Shown here: piece after piece, positions 8,729 to 16,673 of the stretch
Numbering within the stretch: position 1 is the first letter of the stretch
Layout of the letters: the number at the start of each line of letters is the position of its first letter
Source: DASPWW01 sp963756745
GTDB taxonomy: Bacteria; Actinomycetota; Thermoleophilia; Solirubrobacterales; 70-9
Length of the DNA stretch: 64,000 nt
Direction: 5' to 3'
Assembly: GCA_963756745.1 (NCBI GenBank)
Contig: CAVWOU010000009.1
Location: forward strand, 248,001-312,000
Position numbers and translations under genes: made by a program
Notes under the pieces: model-generated
The model's input: only the letters and a program-made list of their open reading frames with translations
Databases searched by the model: none
Told to the model about the DNA's origin: nothing

Positions 8729-9023
8729 CGAACGTGTCGAGCGCGACCTCGAACCGTTCGACTTGCGGCGGGCTTTCGGCGCCTCCGGTGTCGGCGGCGC
8801 GTTGCCGCGACTCTCTCACGGCGTCCTCCGAGTTTTGCATCTGCTCCAGGGTCGCCCAGTAGCTCGTCCCGATCACTCGCCCGCTCTTGCGATCGACCAC
8901 CAGTGTGAAGCCCTTGAAGCCGTCGAGTCCCTTCCATTGCGGGAGGTCCTCCTCGTCGACCATCGCCACCGTCTCGTCGATCTTGGCGGGATCCATCTCA
9001 ATCGTCGTGACCCTGGCGTGCAT
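8721..9023 (-). CDS. Small antibiotic-biosynthesis-monooxygenase-like protein
   Basis: The 100-residue product has the pattern of a dimeric alpha/beta-barrel (ABM) protein: HARVTTIEMDPAKIDETVAM, then GFKGFTLVVDRKSGRVIGTSYW and an acidic helix with EDAVRESRQRAA. Members are quinone- or haem-type oxygenases or have no known activity, and nothing here fixes the substrate. Two adjacent ATGs follow GGAGG; the second (9023) has the better spacing. It is convergent with the M32 gene. Confidence 0.7.
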   Translation of the reverse strand: MHARVTTIEMDPAKIDETVAMVDEEDLPQWKGLDGFKGFTLVVDRKSGRVIGTSYWATLEQMQNSEDAVRESRQRAADTGGAESPPQVERFEVALDTFVK

Positions 9024-9155
9024 CATCACCTCCGTTGCTGCGTCCCTTGGGCCGATCCTAAAGCTGGAGACCGCCGCGAGCAAGCGGCGGGCGCACGGTC
9101 ACTACGTGATCGCGTCGGCATGGCGCGGGCGAACGGCGGCGCCGAGGGGGCGGAT

Positions 9156-9192
9156 CCCGCCAACTGAAGCCTTTGGTAGTCCATGGGCTACC
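9156..9192. repeat. Left inverted repeat of the DUF559 cassette
   Basis: The outer part contains CCCGCCAACTGAAG and the inner part the near-palindrome GGTAGTCCATGGGCTACC (9175-9192), which covers the ATG of the enclosed gene. A protein bound here would block translation and transcription start, so autoregulation is plausible. It matches the reverse complement of 10109-10145 with two mismatches. Confidence 0.85.
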
Positions 9193-10101
9193 GAAAACAA
9201 CAGTCGCGGCGTGGGGCGCGGCTGTGGACGCTTGCGGAGCGCCAGCACGGCGTCGTGGCGCGGCGTCAGCTGCTTGAACTTGGCCTCCACCCACAGGCGA
9301 TAAAGCACCGAGTGGCAATCGGCCGGCTTCACCCGCTCTCTCGCGGGGTGTACGCGGTTGGGCGACCGCAACTGACCCGGCATGGGCGTTGGATGGCAGC
9401 GGTGCTCGCCTGCGGCCCCCACTCCGTCCTGAGTCACGGGAGCGCTGCGGAGCTCTGGGAGATCGGAAGCGAACGGCATGGGGTAATCGAAGTCTCGGTC
9501 CCAGAGCCTGTGGGGCGTCGCCGCAGCGGAATCGTCGCCCACCGCCGGGCTGCCCTCGGTGCCGAGGACGTGACGAGCCACAGCGGCATCCCGGTCACCA
9601 CGCCGGTTCGCACCCTGGTTGACCTCGCAGCGCGACTGGGTCGCGGGCGTCTCGAGAGGGCAATAAGGGAGGCAGATGCGCGCGGCCTGGTCGATCCGGA
9701 GACCCTGCGGGCAGCCCTCGGTGATCTGCGCGGGCAGCGAGGGCGTGGCGGCCCTCCGCGAGACCCTTGACCGCCGCACCTTCGTCCTCACCGACTCCGA
9801 GCTCGAGCGCCGCTTCCTGCCAATCGCGCGCGGAGCCGGGCTGCCGCCGCCGGAGACACAGCGCATGGTCAACGGCTTCAGGGTCGACTTCTACTGGCAC
9901 GAGCTGGGTCTGGTCGTCGAGACAGACGGCCTGCGCTATCACCGCACTCCGGCGCAGCAGGCTGCCGACCGGGTGCGAGACCAGGCGCACACCGCCGCGG
10001 GGCTGACACCGTTGCGCTTCACGCATGCACAGGTGCGATACGAACGACGGCACGTAGAGGAAACGCTGCGCACAATCTCCCAACGCCTCCGCGTCAACTG
10101 A
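9183..10101 (+). CDS. AbiEi-type winged-helix / DUF559 endonuclease-fold protein (frameshifted)
   Basis: The intact product would be about 305 residues. Residues 1-60 resemble the N-terminal winged helix of type IV AbiEi antitoxins (LAERQHGVVARRQLLELGL, HPLSRGVYAVG). The middle, with HGSAAELWEIG and GIPVTTPVRTLVDLAA, is the usual AbiEi/DUF559 linker. The C-terminal 110 residues form a DUF559 Vsr-like PD-(D/E)XK domain: FRVDFYWHELGLVVETDGLRYH, then PLRFTHAQV. One extra base near 9741 (CGAGGGC) breaks the frame, and the pieces join cleanly as DLRGQRGVAALRE. No AbiEii nucleotidyltransferase toxin is nearby, so a classical toxin-antitoxin role is unlikely. Confidence 0.8.
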
Positions 10102-10108
10102 AGGATTG

Positions 10109-10145
10109 GGTAGCCCAGGGACTACCAAAGTCTTCAGTTGGCGGG
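10109..10145. repeat. Right inverted repeat of the DUF559 cassette
   Basis: This is the inverted copy of 9156-9192. On this side the sequence from 10095 to 10140 can also fold on itself: CAACTGAAG and CTTCAGTTG enclose the GGTAG...CTACC palindrome, making a two-tier hairpin right after the stop codon. It may therefore also act as a transcription terminator. Confidence 0.85.
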
Positions 10146-10224
10146 CGGGGATTGAGGACAGATCCTGACCCAAACGCGGGATAGGGTGCGCCGAGCTCTC
10201 AACGACTCGAAGGCGAGAGCACCA

Positions 10225-11125
10225 ATGAGCGAACGCGACGAACACATGCCCGGCCTGATGCCCGAGCGCGACGGATACATCCCCGGCGTCCCCTGCGCTG
10301 TGGATACGAGTGCAGCCCGACCCAGAGGCCGCGGTCGGTTTCTACGGCGGCCTCTTCAGCTGGGAGTTCGAGGACGTCATGCCGCCGGATTCGCCGCGCA
10401 GGTACTTCGTCGCCCGGCTCCGCGGCCTGGACGTGGCCGCGGTCGGGTCGCTCCCCGAAGGCGGACCACAGACTGCGATGTGGAACACGTACTTCTGGGT
10501 CGACAGCGCGGACGAGACCGCGTCCAAGGTCCGCGATGCCGGAGGAAACGTCGTGTCGGAGCCGGTGGACGTCCCGCCGGACGCCGGCCGGACGGCCGCC
10601 TTCACCGATCCCGAGGGCTCGGCGTTCCGCGTCTGGCAGGCGAAGGAGAACAAGGGCGCGCAACTCGTCAACGAGCCGGGCTCGTTGAACCTGAACGGGC
10701 TCAACACCCGCGATGTGGAGGGTGCGAAGTCGTTCTACGGCTCGGTGTTCGGCTGGCGGACGCTTGCGTTGAACGGCGGGGGCGAGATGTGGACGCTGCC
10801 GGGTTTCGGCGACTTTCTCGAGCGCGACAACCCCGACCTCCGCAAGCAGATGGCGGAGGCGGACGCGCCCGCGGGGTTCGAGGACGTCGTCGGCGCCATC
10901 ACCCCGATCGGGGACGATCAGCCCGACACGCCCGCACACTGGAGTGTGATCTTCGCGACCGACGACGCCGACGCGACGGCTGCGAAGGCCACCGAGCTCG
11001 GCGGCAGGGTGATCGTCCCGCCGTTCGACGCCCCCTGGGTCCGGATGACGGTCATCGGTGACCCGCAGGGCGCGACCTTCATCGCGAGCAAGTTCGTGCC
11101 AGAGAACAAGGATCTCGGCAGCTAG
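10225..11125 (+). CDS. Two-domain VOC (glyoxalase/bleomycin-resistance fold) protein (frameshifted)
   Basis: The product, about 299 residues, has two VOC domains (about 15-130 and 150-285) in the style of the mycobacterial CFP30B proteins, with N-terminal GYIPGVPC and FYGGLFSWEFEDV, then FYGSVFGWRTLAL opening the second half. Function is uncertain: family members are annotated as putative hydroxylases or glyoxalases. An extra base near 10310 (AGTGCAGCC) splits the frame, and removing it gives a continuous VDTSQPDPEAAVGFYGGLF. It follows the DUF559 cassette and converges on the deaminase gene. Confidence 0.8.
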
Positions 11126-11169
11126 TGGGGCGGCTGGCCGGCGGTGGCCCCTCGGTGCCCGCCGTTCGT

Positions 11170-12463
11170 TCAGGCAATGCCCAACCGCTTGGCGCGCTCC
11201 ACGACGCGCTCGCGGATCTCGTCCACTCCCTCCTACTTGCCCGCCGTTCATCAGGACCTTGCCGGCGACGACGGTCGTGTCCACCACGCCGGTGCCCGAG
11301 GCGGCATAGACCAGGTCGGCGGTCACGTCGCCGAGGCCGAGCTCGGGGACGTCGCTTCGCAGCAGCAGGAAGTCCGCGGGCTCGCCGGCGCTCAGCTTCC
11401 CGTTTGCGCCGACCAGCGGTGAGGCGGCGCCGATCGCGATCCGCCACACATCGCCGGCCGGAGCCACCGTCGGGTCGGCGGCGGTGTGCTTCTGGATCAG
11501 GGCAAAGAACTTCATCTGCTCGAACATGTCGAGCGAGTTGTTCGAGCCGGGGCCGTCCGTCCCGAGGCCGAGGGCAAGGTCACGCTCGCGCGCGCCCGGG
11601 TACGGGAACACGCCGCCCACCGCGAGCTTGAGGTTCGCGACCGGGTTCGTGACCACGGTCGCCCCGCGTTCGGCGATCAGCTCGAGCTCGGCGTCGTCCA
11701 GCCACACTCCGTGGGCGAGCATGGTGCGGGGGCCGAGCACACCGCAGCGGTCGAGGTACGCCACCGGACGCACGCCGTGCGCCGCCACGCAGTCCGCGAC
11801 CTCCTGTTCCGTCTCGGAGATGTGGATGTGGACCGGTAGCCCCGCCTCTCCCGCCCGCTCCCCGATCCACCGCAGCGAGGGCTCGCTGACCATGTAGATC
11901 GAGTGCGGCGCGAGCGCCGCCGAGATCGTCTCGCCCGAACCCTTCAGCTCTTCGAGGCTCCGCTCGATGTCCGCCTTGAGCTTTTCGAGCTTTCCGTCGT
12001 CGCCGGGGTCGCCGCCATCGATCAGCGGCGCGCCGATCACCGCCCGCAGCCCCGCATCGGCGACCGCGCGCGCGGTCGCGCCCGGCTGCCAGTACATGTC
12101 CCAGAACCCGACCGTCCCCGTGCGGATCATCTCCGCGCACGCGAGCCGAGCGCCCCAGTACACGTCGTCGGCGTCGAGCTTCGCCTCGACCGGCCAGATC
12201 TTCTTCTCCAGCCACTCCATCAGCGGCAGGTCGTCGCCGTAGCCGCGGAACAGGGTCATCGCGGCGTGCGTGTGCGCGTTCCAAAGGCCCGGGACCAGCG
12301 GCGCACCGTCGGCCTCGATCACCTCGTCGCCATCGCGAGGCTCTACCGCCGCGCCCAGCTCGGCGATCCGCCCGTCCTCGACCCGGAGCCCTACGGCGTC
12401 GCCGTCGAGCGTCGCGCCGGTGACTGTCAGGCTCATGCCCAGTCGGCCTTTCGCGACGGCCAT
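11170..12463 (-). CDS. mtaD: 5'-methylthioadenosine / S-adenosylhomocysteine deaminase (amidohydrolase)
   Basis: The product, about 431 residues, is an amidohydrolase of the MtaD/TrzN group: metal-binding HTH near residue 65 (GLWNAHTHAAMTLFRGYGDDLPL), VHIHISETEQEV, MLAHGVWLDD and LGLGTDGPGSNNSLDMFEQM. Such enzymes deaminate 5'-methylthioadenosine or S-adenosylhomocysteine to the inosyl compounds. One extra base near 11233 shifts the frame; correction gives the short normal C-terminus VDEIRERVVERAKRLGIA ending at 11170. Its ATG overlaps the stop of the phosphorylase gene (ATGA), so the two are translationally coupled and probably consecutive in one pathway. Confidence 0.85.
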
Positions 12464-13179
12464 CAGGCGGCGTCTTTCGCGAGCTCCGGCACCACTGATT
12501 CGAGCGCGGCGACGAGCCGCTCGCGGTTCGCGGCCGCGCCGGCGGCGATGTCCTCGACGCTTAGCGAGTCATCCCCGACGCCGTTCGCGAGGTTGTCGAC
12601 CACGCACACCGCGGCGTACGAGAGGCCCTGCTCGCCGGCGATCACGCACTCGCCTGCCAGCGTCATCCCGACGACGTCGGCGTCCGCCGCGATCAGCCGG
12701 ATCTCGGCCGGCGTCTCGAGGCGCGGGCCGATCGTCTGCCAGTAGATGCCTCCGTCCCGAAGCGGCGGCCCGGGTGCGCCTGACCATGCTTCGACGACCC
12801 GGCGGCGCCACCTGGTATCGAAGCCTGGGACGCGGTGACCGCGCACGTCGTCGAAGCTCGAGGCCCCGATGTGGAGCGCGATGAAGTCGTCGGGACAGAG
12901 CAGCGTGCCGACGCCGAGCTCGGTTCGCAGCCCGCCGACGGAGCAGATCGCCAGCACGCGGTCGCACTCGAGCTCCCGCAGCGCCCGCACGTTGGCGACG
13001 TTGTCGATTGCGTGCGGCGGCGTGTAGCCGTCGAGCCCGTGGCGCTGGAGCGCGACGAAGGAACCGGCGTCGTGCACGGCTACCGATCCGCCGCCGACGT
13101 CGATCTCACGGCGCTCGCCCCCGGCCGGGAACCCGGTGTCCATGATGCTGTGTCCGCCGACAACCGCGAGCCGCCCCAT
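12463..13179 (-). CDS. MTAP/PNP-family nucleoside phosphorylase, probably 6-oxopurine specific
   Basis: The 238-residue product belongs to the trimeric purine-nucleoside/methylthioadenosine phosphorylase family: GGHSIMDTG phosphate loop, HGLDGYTPPHAIDNVANVRAL, ICSVGGL, GPRLETPAEIR and DVVGMTLAGECVIAGEQGL. The base-recognition stretch reads VVDNLANG, with Asn where adenine-specific MTAPs have Asp, as in the VTNLAAG of 6-oxopurine phosphorylases. With the coupled deaminase this points to methylthioinosine or inosine as substrate (MTA to MTI to hypoxanthine plus methylthioribose-1-phosphate). That specificity is inference from one residue and the context. Confidence 0.85.
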   Translation of the reverse strand: MGRLAVVGGHSIMDTGFPAGGERREIDVGGGSVAVHDAGSFVALQRHGLDGYTPPHAIDNVANVRALRELECDRVLAICSVGGLRTELGVGTLLCPDDFIALHIGASSFDDVRGHRVPGFDTRWRRRVVEAWSGAPGPPLRDGGIYWQTIGPRLETPAEIRLIAADADVVGMTLAGECVIAGEQGLSYAAVCVVDNLANGVGDDSLSVEDIAAGAAANRERLVAALESVVPELAKDAA

Positions 13180-13191
13180 GCGGGCGCGATC

Positions 13192-13589
13192 CTATGCGTC
13201 GCCGTCGAGCATCCGCCTGAAGCGGCCCACCGGAACGACCTCGACGCCGTGCTCGCGAACGCGCTCGGACAGGCCCTTGTCGGACGTGACGACCCTGATC
13301 GCGGCGGGGTCGCCGACGCGCGCGACGCGCTCTGCGATCTCGTCGTCGGCGGCGTCCCGGCCGCCGGGCGCGAACGCGACCCACAGCCGGCCCGCGGCGG
13401 TGCCGCCCGGGGCGGGTCGCTCCGCGGATGCTCTCCCGTCGAACACCACGGTCACCTCGTCCCCGCCCCGGCGACGAAGCGCTCGAGCTCTGAGACGAGC
13501 TCGCGCATCGCGCGCGCCCGGTCGGCCCACCACCCGTCGGGTCGCGACCCGATCAGGTTCATCCCGTCGACGAGCCAGCGTGCCGGCAT
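13192..13589 (-). CDS. YacP-like NYN-domain RNase (frameshifted)
   Basis: The product is about 131 residues. It opens with MPARWLVDGMNLIGSRPDGW, in which the Asp of VDGMN is the first catalytic acid of NYN/PIN-like nucleases. It continues with VTVVFDG, DAADDEIAERV and VVTSDKGLSERV, the later acidic positions of the YacP fold. One base appears to be missing near 13465 in the run GGGGCGGGG. YacP relatives act in tRNA or mRNA turnover. The ATG overlaps the LysR stop (ATGA) and the phosphorylase start is 13 bp downstream, so it lies in the LysR-mtaD operon. Confidence 0.75.
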
Positions 13590-14494
13590 CAGCCGCTCGC
13601 GCTCGGATTCGTGTCGTAGACGGTTCGAGCAGCAGAGAGGAACGCCCGGACGGTCGGGGAGGGATCGTCATCGCGCCACAGCAGGCGGGTCTCGAGGGCG
13701 TCGTCGGGCTCGCTGAGAGGCACGGCGACCACGCCTTCCGGCAGCTCGCCCGCCACCGATCGCGGGGCGATGGCGACGACGGGGACGTCGGCCAACAGCA
13801 GCAGATCCCATCCGGTGTGGAACGACTCGCTGCGAAGCTTGGGCTCGAAGCCCGCGTGGCGGCAGATGCCGACCATCATGTCGTGGAGCCGGGGAGCGAG
13901 CTCACGAGGGAAGAGCACGAACTCGTCGCCGGCAAGCGACCCAAGCGAGATCGCTTCCTCGTTCGCGAGGGGATGTTTCGCGGCCAGGACCGCGATGACG
14001 CGCTCGGTGCGGATCACCTCGTTTGCGATGTCGGGCGCGAGCTCGGGGCACAGCGAGATCGCCACGTCCATCGAGCCCGACTGCAGGGCGGAGCCCATTT
14101 CCGCATTCCACATTTCGTGCGTCAGGAGCTGGACGTCCGGATGATGCGCGCTGAAAGCGCGGCCGAGCGCGGGCAGCGTCTCGAAGCGGGCGCTCCAACT
14201 GAAGCCGACCCTCAGCTGACCGAGCTCGCCGGCGCCGGCTCGTTTCGCGTCGGTGACGGCCCGATCGGCCTCGGCGAGCGTGCGTCGCGCTCCGTCGAGC
14301 AACACGCGGCCTGCTTCGGTCAGCCTGACCTCCCGGGTGGTGCGCTGGAAGAGATCGGTACCGAGCTCCTGCTCCAGCTGCCGGATCGCGACGCTCAACG
14401 GAGGCTGCGCCATGTGCAGCCGCGTCGCGGCGCGACTGAAGTTGAGCTCCTCCGCGACGACGACGAAGTAGCGCAGGTGGCGCAGCTCCGGCAT
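13589..14494 (-). CDS. LysR-family transcriptional regulator
   Basis: The 301-residue product has the N-terminal LysR helix-turn-helix (LRHLRYFVVVAEELNFSRAA, QPPLSVAIRQLEQELGTDLF) and a periplasmic-binding-like effector domain. Length is standard. It is the first gene of the phosphorylase/deaminase operon and diverges from the DJ-1/PfpI-family operon at 14671, with an inverted repeat between the starts. It may control either unit. The effector is unknown. Confidence 0.93.
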   Translation of the reverse strand: MPELRHLRYFVVVAEELNFSRAATRLHMAQPPLSVAIRQLEQELGTDLFQRTTREVRLTEAGRVLLDGARRTLAEADRAVTDAKRAGAGELGQLRVGFSWSARFETLPALGRAFSAHHPDVQLLTHEMWNAEMGSALQSGSMDVAISLCPELAPDIANEVIRTERVIAVLAAKHPLANEEAISLGSLAGDEFVLFPRELAPRLHDMMVGICRHAGFEPKLRSESFHTGWDLLLLADVPVVAIAPRSVAGELPEGVVAVPLSEPDDALETRLLWRDDDPSPTVRAFLSAARTVYDTNPSASG

Positions 14495-14518
14495 CAGCGC
14501 CCAAGGCTAGAGAAAGTC

Positions 14519-14537
14519 GACCGATACGGAATCGGTC
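14519..14537. promoter_or_regulatory. Candidate LysR operator
   Basis: A perfect 7-bp inverted repeat, GACCGAT and ATCGGTC with a five-base spacer, lies 25 bp upstream of the LysR start, in the 176-bp region shared with the divergent PfpI-family operon. Position and symmetry fit a LysR-type binding site that controls both directions. Confidence 0.5.
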
Positions 14538-14670
14538 TAAAGCGAGACGTGATCGGTGTTGGGGATCGAACGGACGCAACCTAGTGTCGTCGTTGGAGAG
14601 CGATCAACCGAAGGGACAACGAGATCGAGGAGATGCACCACTACAACGTCACATCGATCGGCACGAACGG

Positions 14671-15417
14671 ATGACCGGAGCCATCGACACCCTCAACCCC
14701 GACGCACCGAAACGCGTCGTGATCGTCGCGTCGAATCCCGCGAAGTCGGAGCAGACCGGCTGGCCAATCGGGTTCTGGTGGTCCGAGCTGAGCCATCCCT
14801 ACTGGGAGCTCACCGAGCACGGCTACCGCGTGGACGTGGCGAGTCCCGACGGCGGCAAGCTCGAGGCCGACCCGTGGAGCGATCCGCGCGACGACTCCCG
14901 CTATTCCGCGGACGACCTGCTCAGCCTCGGGTTCATCAACTCGCCAGAGCACCTCAAGCTCGTCGAGCAGTCGAGGCCTCTCGCGGATGTGACCGTGGAT
15001 GCGTACGACGCGATCCTGTTCGTGGGCGGGCAGGGACCGATGTACACGTTCTTCAACGACGAGCGCGTCCACGGGCTCGTCGCCTCCTTCTACGAGGCGC
15101 GCAAGGTGACCGCCGTCATCTGTCACGCCGCCTGCGTGCTCCTGAAGACGCGCCTGTCGAGCGGCGCCTTGCTGGTCCAAGGCAAGACGTGGACAGGCTT
15201 CGCCAACTCCGAGGAGCGGTTCGCGGACGAGTACGTCGGCCGCAAGATCCAGCCGTTCTGGATCGAGGACGAGGCGCGCAAGCTCGACCAGACGAACTTC
15301 ATCGTCGCCGGCCGCTTCAAGTCCCATGCCGTAAGGGACGGGAACCTGATCACGGGCCAGCAGCAGTACTCGGGCGCGGCCGCGGCTCGGCTGATCGTCG
15401 AGGCGCTGGGGGTGTGA
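14671..15417 (+). CDS. DJ-1/PfpI family protein (class I glutamine amidotransferase-like)
   Basis: The 248-residue product has the DJ-1/PfpI fold: KRVVIVASNP at the first strand, AILFVGGQGPMYTF, and the nucleophile elbow VICHAACVLL with its cysteine near residue 155. Relatives are glyoxalase-III/Hsp31-type chaperones, proteases or hydratases acting on reactive carbonyls. The ATG at 14671 is preferred because residues upstream are not conserved-looking, although the frame is open to a GTG at 14584. It heads an operon with a small barrel protein, a metallo-hydrolase, a VOC protein and a monooxygenase-like protein, which together look like a detoxification unit. Confidence 0.85.
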   Translation: MTGAIDTLNPDAPKRVVIVASNPAKSEQTGWPIGFWWSELSHPYWELTEHGYRVDVASPDGGKLEADPWSDPRDDSRYSADDLLSLGFINSPEHLKLVEQSRPLADVTVDAYDAILFVGGQGPMYTFFNDERVHGLVASFYEARKVTAVICHAACVLLKTRLSSGALLVQGKTWTGFANSEERFADEYVGRKIQPFWIEDEARKLDQTNFIVAGRFKSHAVRDGNLITGQQQYSGAAAARLIVEALGV

Positions 15418-15466
15418 ACACGGAGGCAAGAACCCGCTGATGCAGGCACGCACGAAAGGAGACCCC

Positions 15467-15829
15467 ATGACCGTAGTTTCGACCCTGGACGTCACCGACC
15501 TCACCGCTTCCGAGTATCGAGCCGTGATGGACGAACTCGGGGTGGAGCAGCGCCCCGAGGGCGGCATCTATCTCCACTTGACAACCCCGACGGACTTCGG
15601 CTATCGAATCGTCGAGATCTGGGACGAGAAGGAGAACTTCGACCGGTTCGTCGAGCGTCGCCTCGTTCCGGCGAACGAGGCGGTTGGTATCGACCGCGCA
15701 ACGGAAATCACGGTGACCCCACTCCACAATCTCTTCGCTCCGCGACTTGAAGAGCTCCCGGGCCTCATCAGCTCGCTCCCGGGCGCACCGAGCCGCGAAG
15801 GGGCCCAAAAGGAGCGCGCCGATGCCTGA
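15467..15829 (+). CDS. Small dimeric alpha/beta-barrel protein of unknown function
   Basis: The 120-residue product starts at an ATG preceded by AAAGGAGA. The pattern YLHLTTPTDFGYRIVEIWDE followed by an amphipathic helix (NFDRFVERRLVPANEAVG) fits a ferredoxin-like/ABM-type barrel, but no family motif is certain. There are no cysteines, signal or membrane segments. Its 3' end overlaps the metallo-beta-lactamase gene by eight bases, so the two are coupled. Confidence 0.6.
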   Translation: MTVVSTLDVTDLTASEYRAVMDELGVEQRPEGGIYLHLTTPTDFGYRIVEIWDEKENFDRFVERRLVPANEAVGIDRATEITVTPLHNLFAPRLEELPGLISSLPGAPSREGAQKERADA

Positions 15830-16661
15830 GAAAGAGGCTGGTGCGGCCGAGGTGCGGGTCCATCGTCACGTCGGCTCCGCGCTGCCGGTCAACGCGTATC
15901 TGGTTGAGACGCCGGGTGGTGTCGTGGTGGTGGACAGCACCCTGACGGTCTCGGACGCGCGGGCGCTTCGCACGCGAGCCGACGATCTCGACAAGCCACT
16001 GCGGGCGGTGCTGATCACCCACGCGCACCCCGACCACTACGCGGGGGCCGCCGAGCTGGTCGGCTCCGACGAGATCCCGATTATCGCCGCCAAGGGCGTC
16101 GACGAGGTGATCCGCCGCGACGACGAGGTCAAGGAGGCGGTCATCGGGCCGATGTTCGGCGACGAGTGGCCACGCCAGCGCCGGTTCCCCAACCAGACGA
16201 TGAGCGACGGTCACTCGATCAGCTTCGACGGCGTCTCGTTCACGCTGATGGACCTGGGCCCGGGCGAGTCGCCGCATGACAGCGTGTGGTTGGTCGGCGA
16301 CGAAAGACTGGTCGCCTTCGCGGGCGACACCGCGTACCAGCAAATGCACTGCTACCTCGCCGATGGGTACTGGGAGGCATGGCTCGCGAACATCGGCCGC
16401 CTGCGCACCGAGCTCGCTCCGGGCGCCGAGCTGCACTTCGGGCATGGCGACCCGGCGGCGACATCTCCGTTCGATTGGCAGGAGGGCTACATCAGCGCCT
16501 TCATCGAGGCAGTCCAGGACGCTGACTGGTCGGACCCGGATGCGGCCAAGGCCCGGGTCGTCGGACGGATGACCGACTACCTCCCGTCCGGCGAGCTCCA
16601 GTTCCTGATGGAGCTCAGCATCGAGCCGGTGGCGGCCAAGCTCGGACTGATCCCAGGTTGA
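15822..16661 (+). CDS. Metallo-beta-lactamase fold hydrolase
   Basis: The 279-residue product has the signature THAHPDHYAG (residues about 66-72), which supplies the first zinc ligands. A later Asp is in FAGDTAY and a His in LHFGHGDP. The architecture resembles lactonase/glyoxalase-II-type MBL proteins; substrate unknown. The start ATG follows AAGGAG and overlaps the upstream gene. Placement in the PfpI/VOC operon suggests hydrolysis of a lactone or thioester formed in detoxification, which is inference. Confidence 0.88.
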   Translation: MPEKEAGAAEVRVHRHVGSALPVNAYLVETPGGVVVVDSTLTVSDARALRTRADDLDKPLRAVLITHAHPDHYAGAAELVGSDEIPIIAAKGVDEVIRRDDEVKEAVIGPMFGDEWPRQRRFPNQTMSDGHSISFDGVSFTLMDLGPGESPHDSVWLVGDERLVAFAGDTAYQQMHCYLADGYWEAWLANIGRLRTELAPGAELHFGHGDPAATSPFDWQEGYISAFIEAVQDADWSDPDAAKARVVGRMTDYLPSGELQFLMELSIEPVAAKLGLIPG

Positions 16662-16673
16662 AAGGAGCGGCAG

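Larger units (their letters stand above)
9156..10145. mobile_element. Candidate inverted-repeat-bounded single-gene element
   Basis: Two 37-bp inverted repeats, 9156-9192 and 10109-10145, match at 35 of 37 positions and enclose exactly one gene. The gene start codon (9183) lies inside the left repeat and its stop codon (10101) just inside the right one. The element is 990 bp. The gene has an AbiEi-type DNA-binding N-terminus and a DUF559 (Vsr-like) nuclease C-terminus, and no transposase is present. I see no convincing target-site duplication outside the repeats. The arrangement fits a compact mobile or amplifiable cassette, but operator plus terminator copies of one palindrome are an alternative. 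Confidence 0.5.

Noticed and set aside
9183..10101. AbiEi half of a type IV toxin-antitoxin system
   Set aside because: No AbiEii nucleotidyltransferase gene is adjacent and the C-terminus is a nuclease domain.
9140..10160. Target-site duplication at the DUF559 element
   Set aside because: GCGGAT on the left and CGGGGAT on the right are similar but not identical, too weak to claim.
10199..11170. Long minus-strand extension of the deaminase ORF
   Set aside because: It is read-through in a shadow frame after a one-base indel near 11233; the real C-terminus ends at 11170, and the extension is antisense to a VOC gene.
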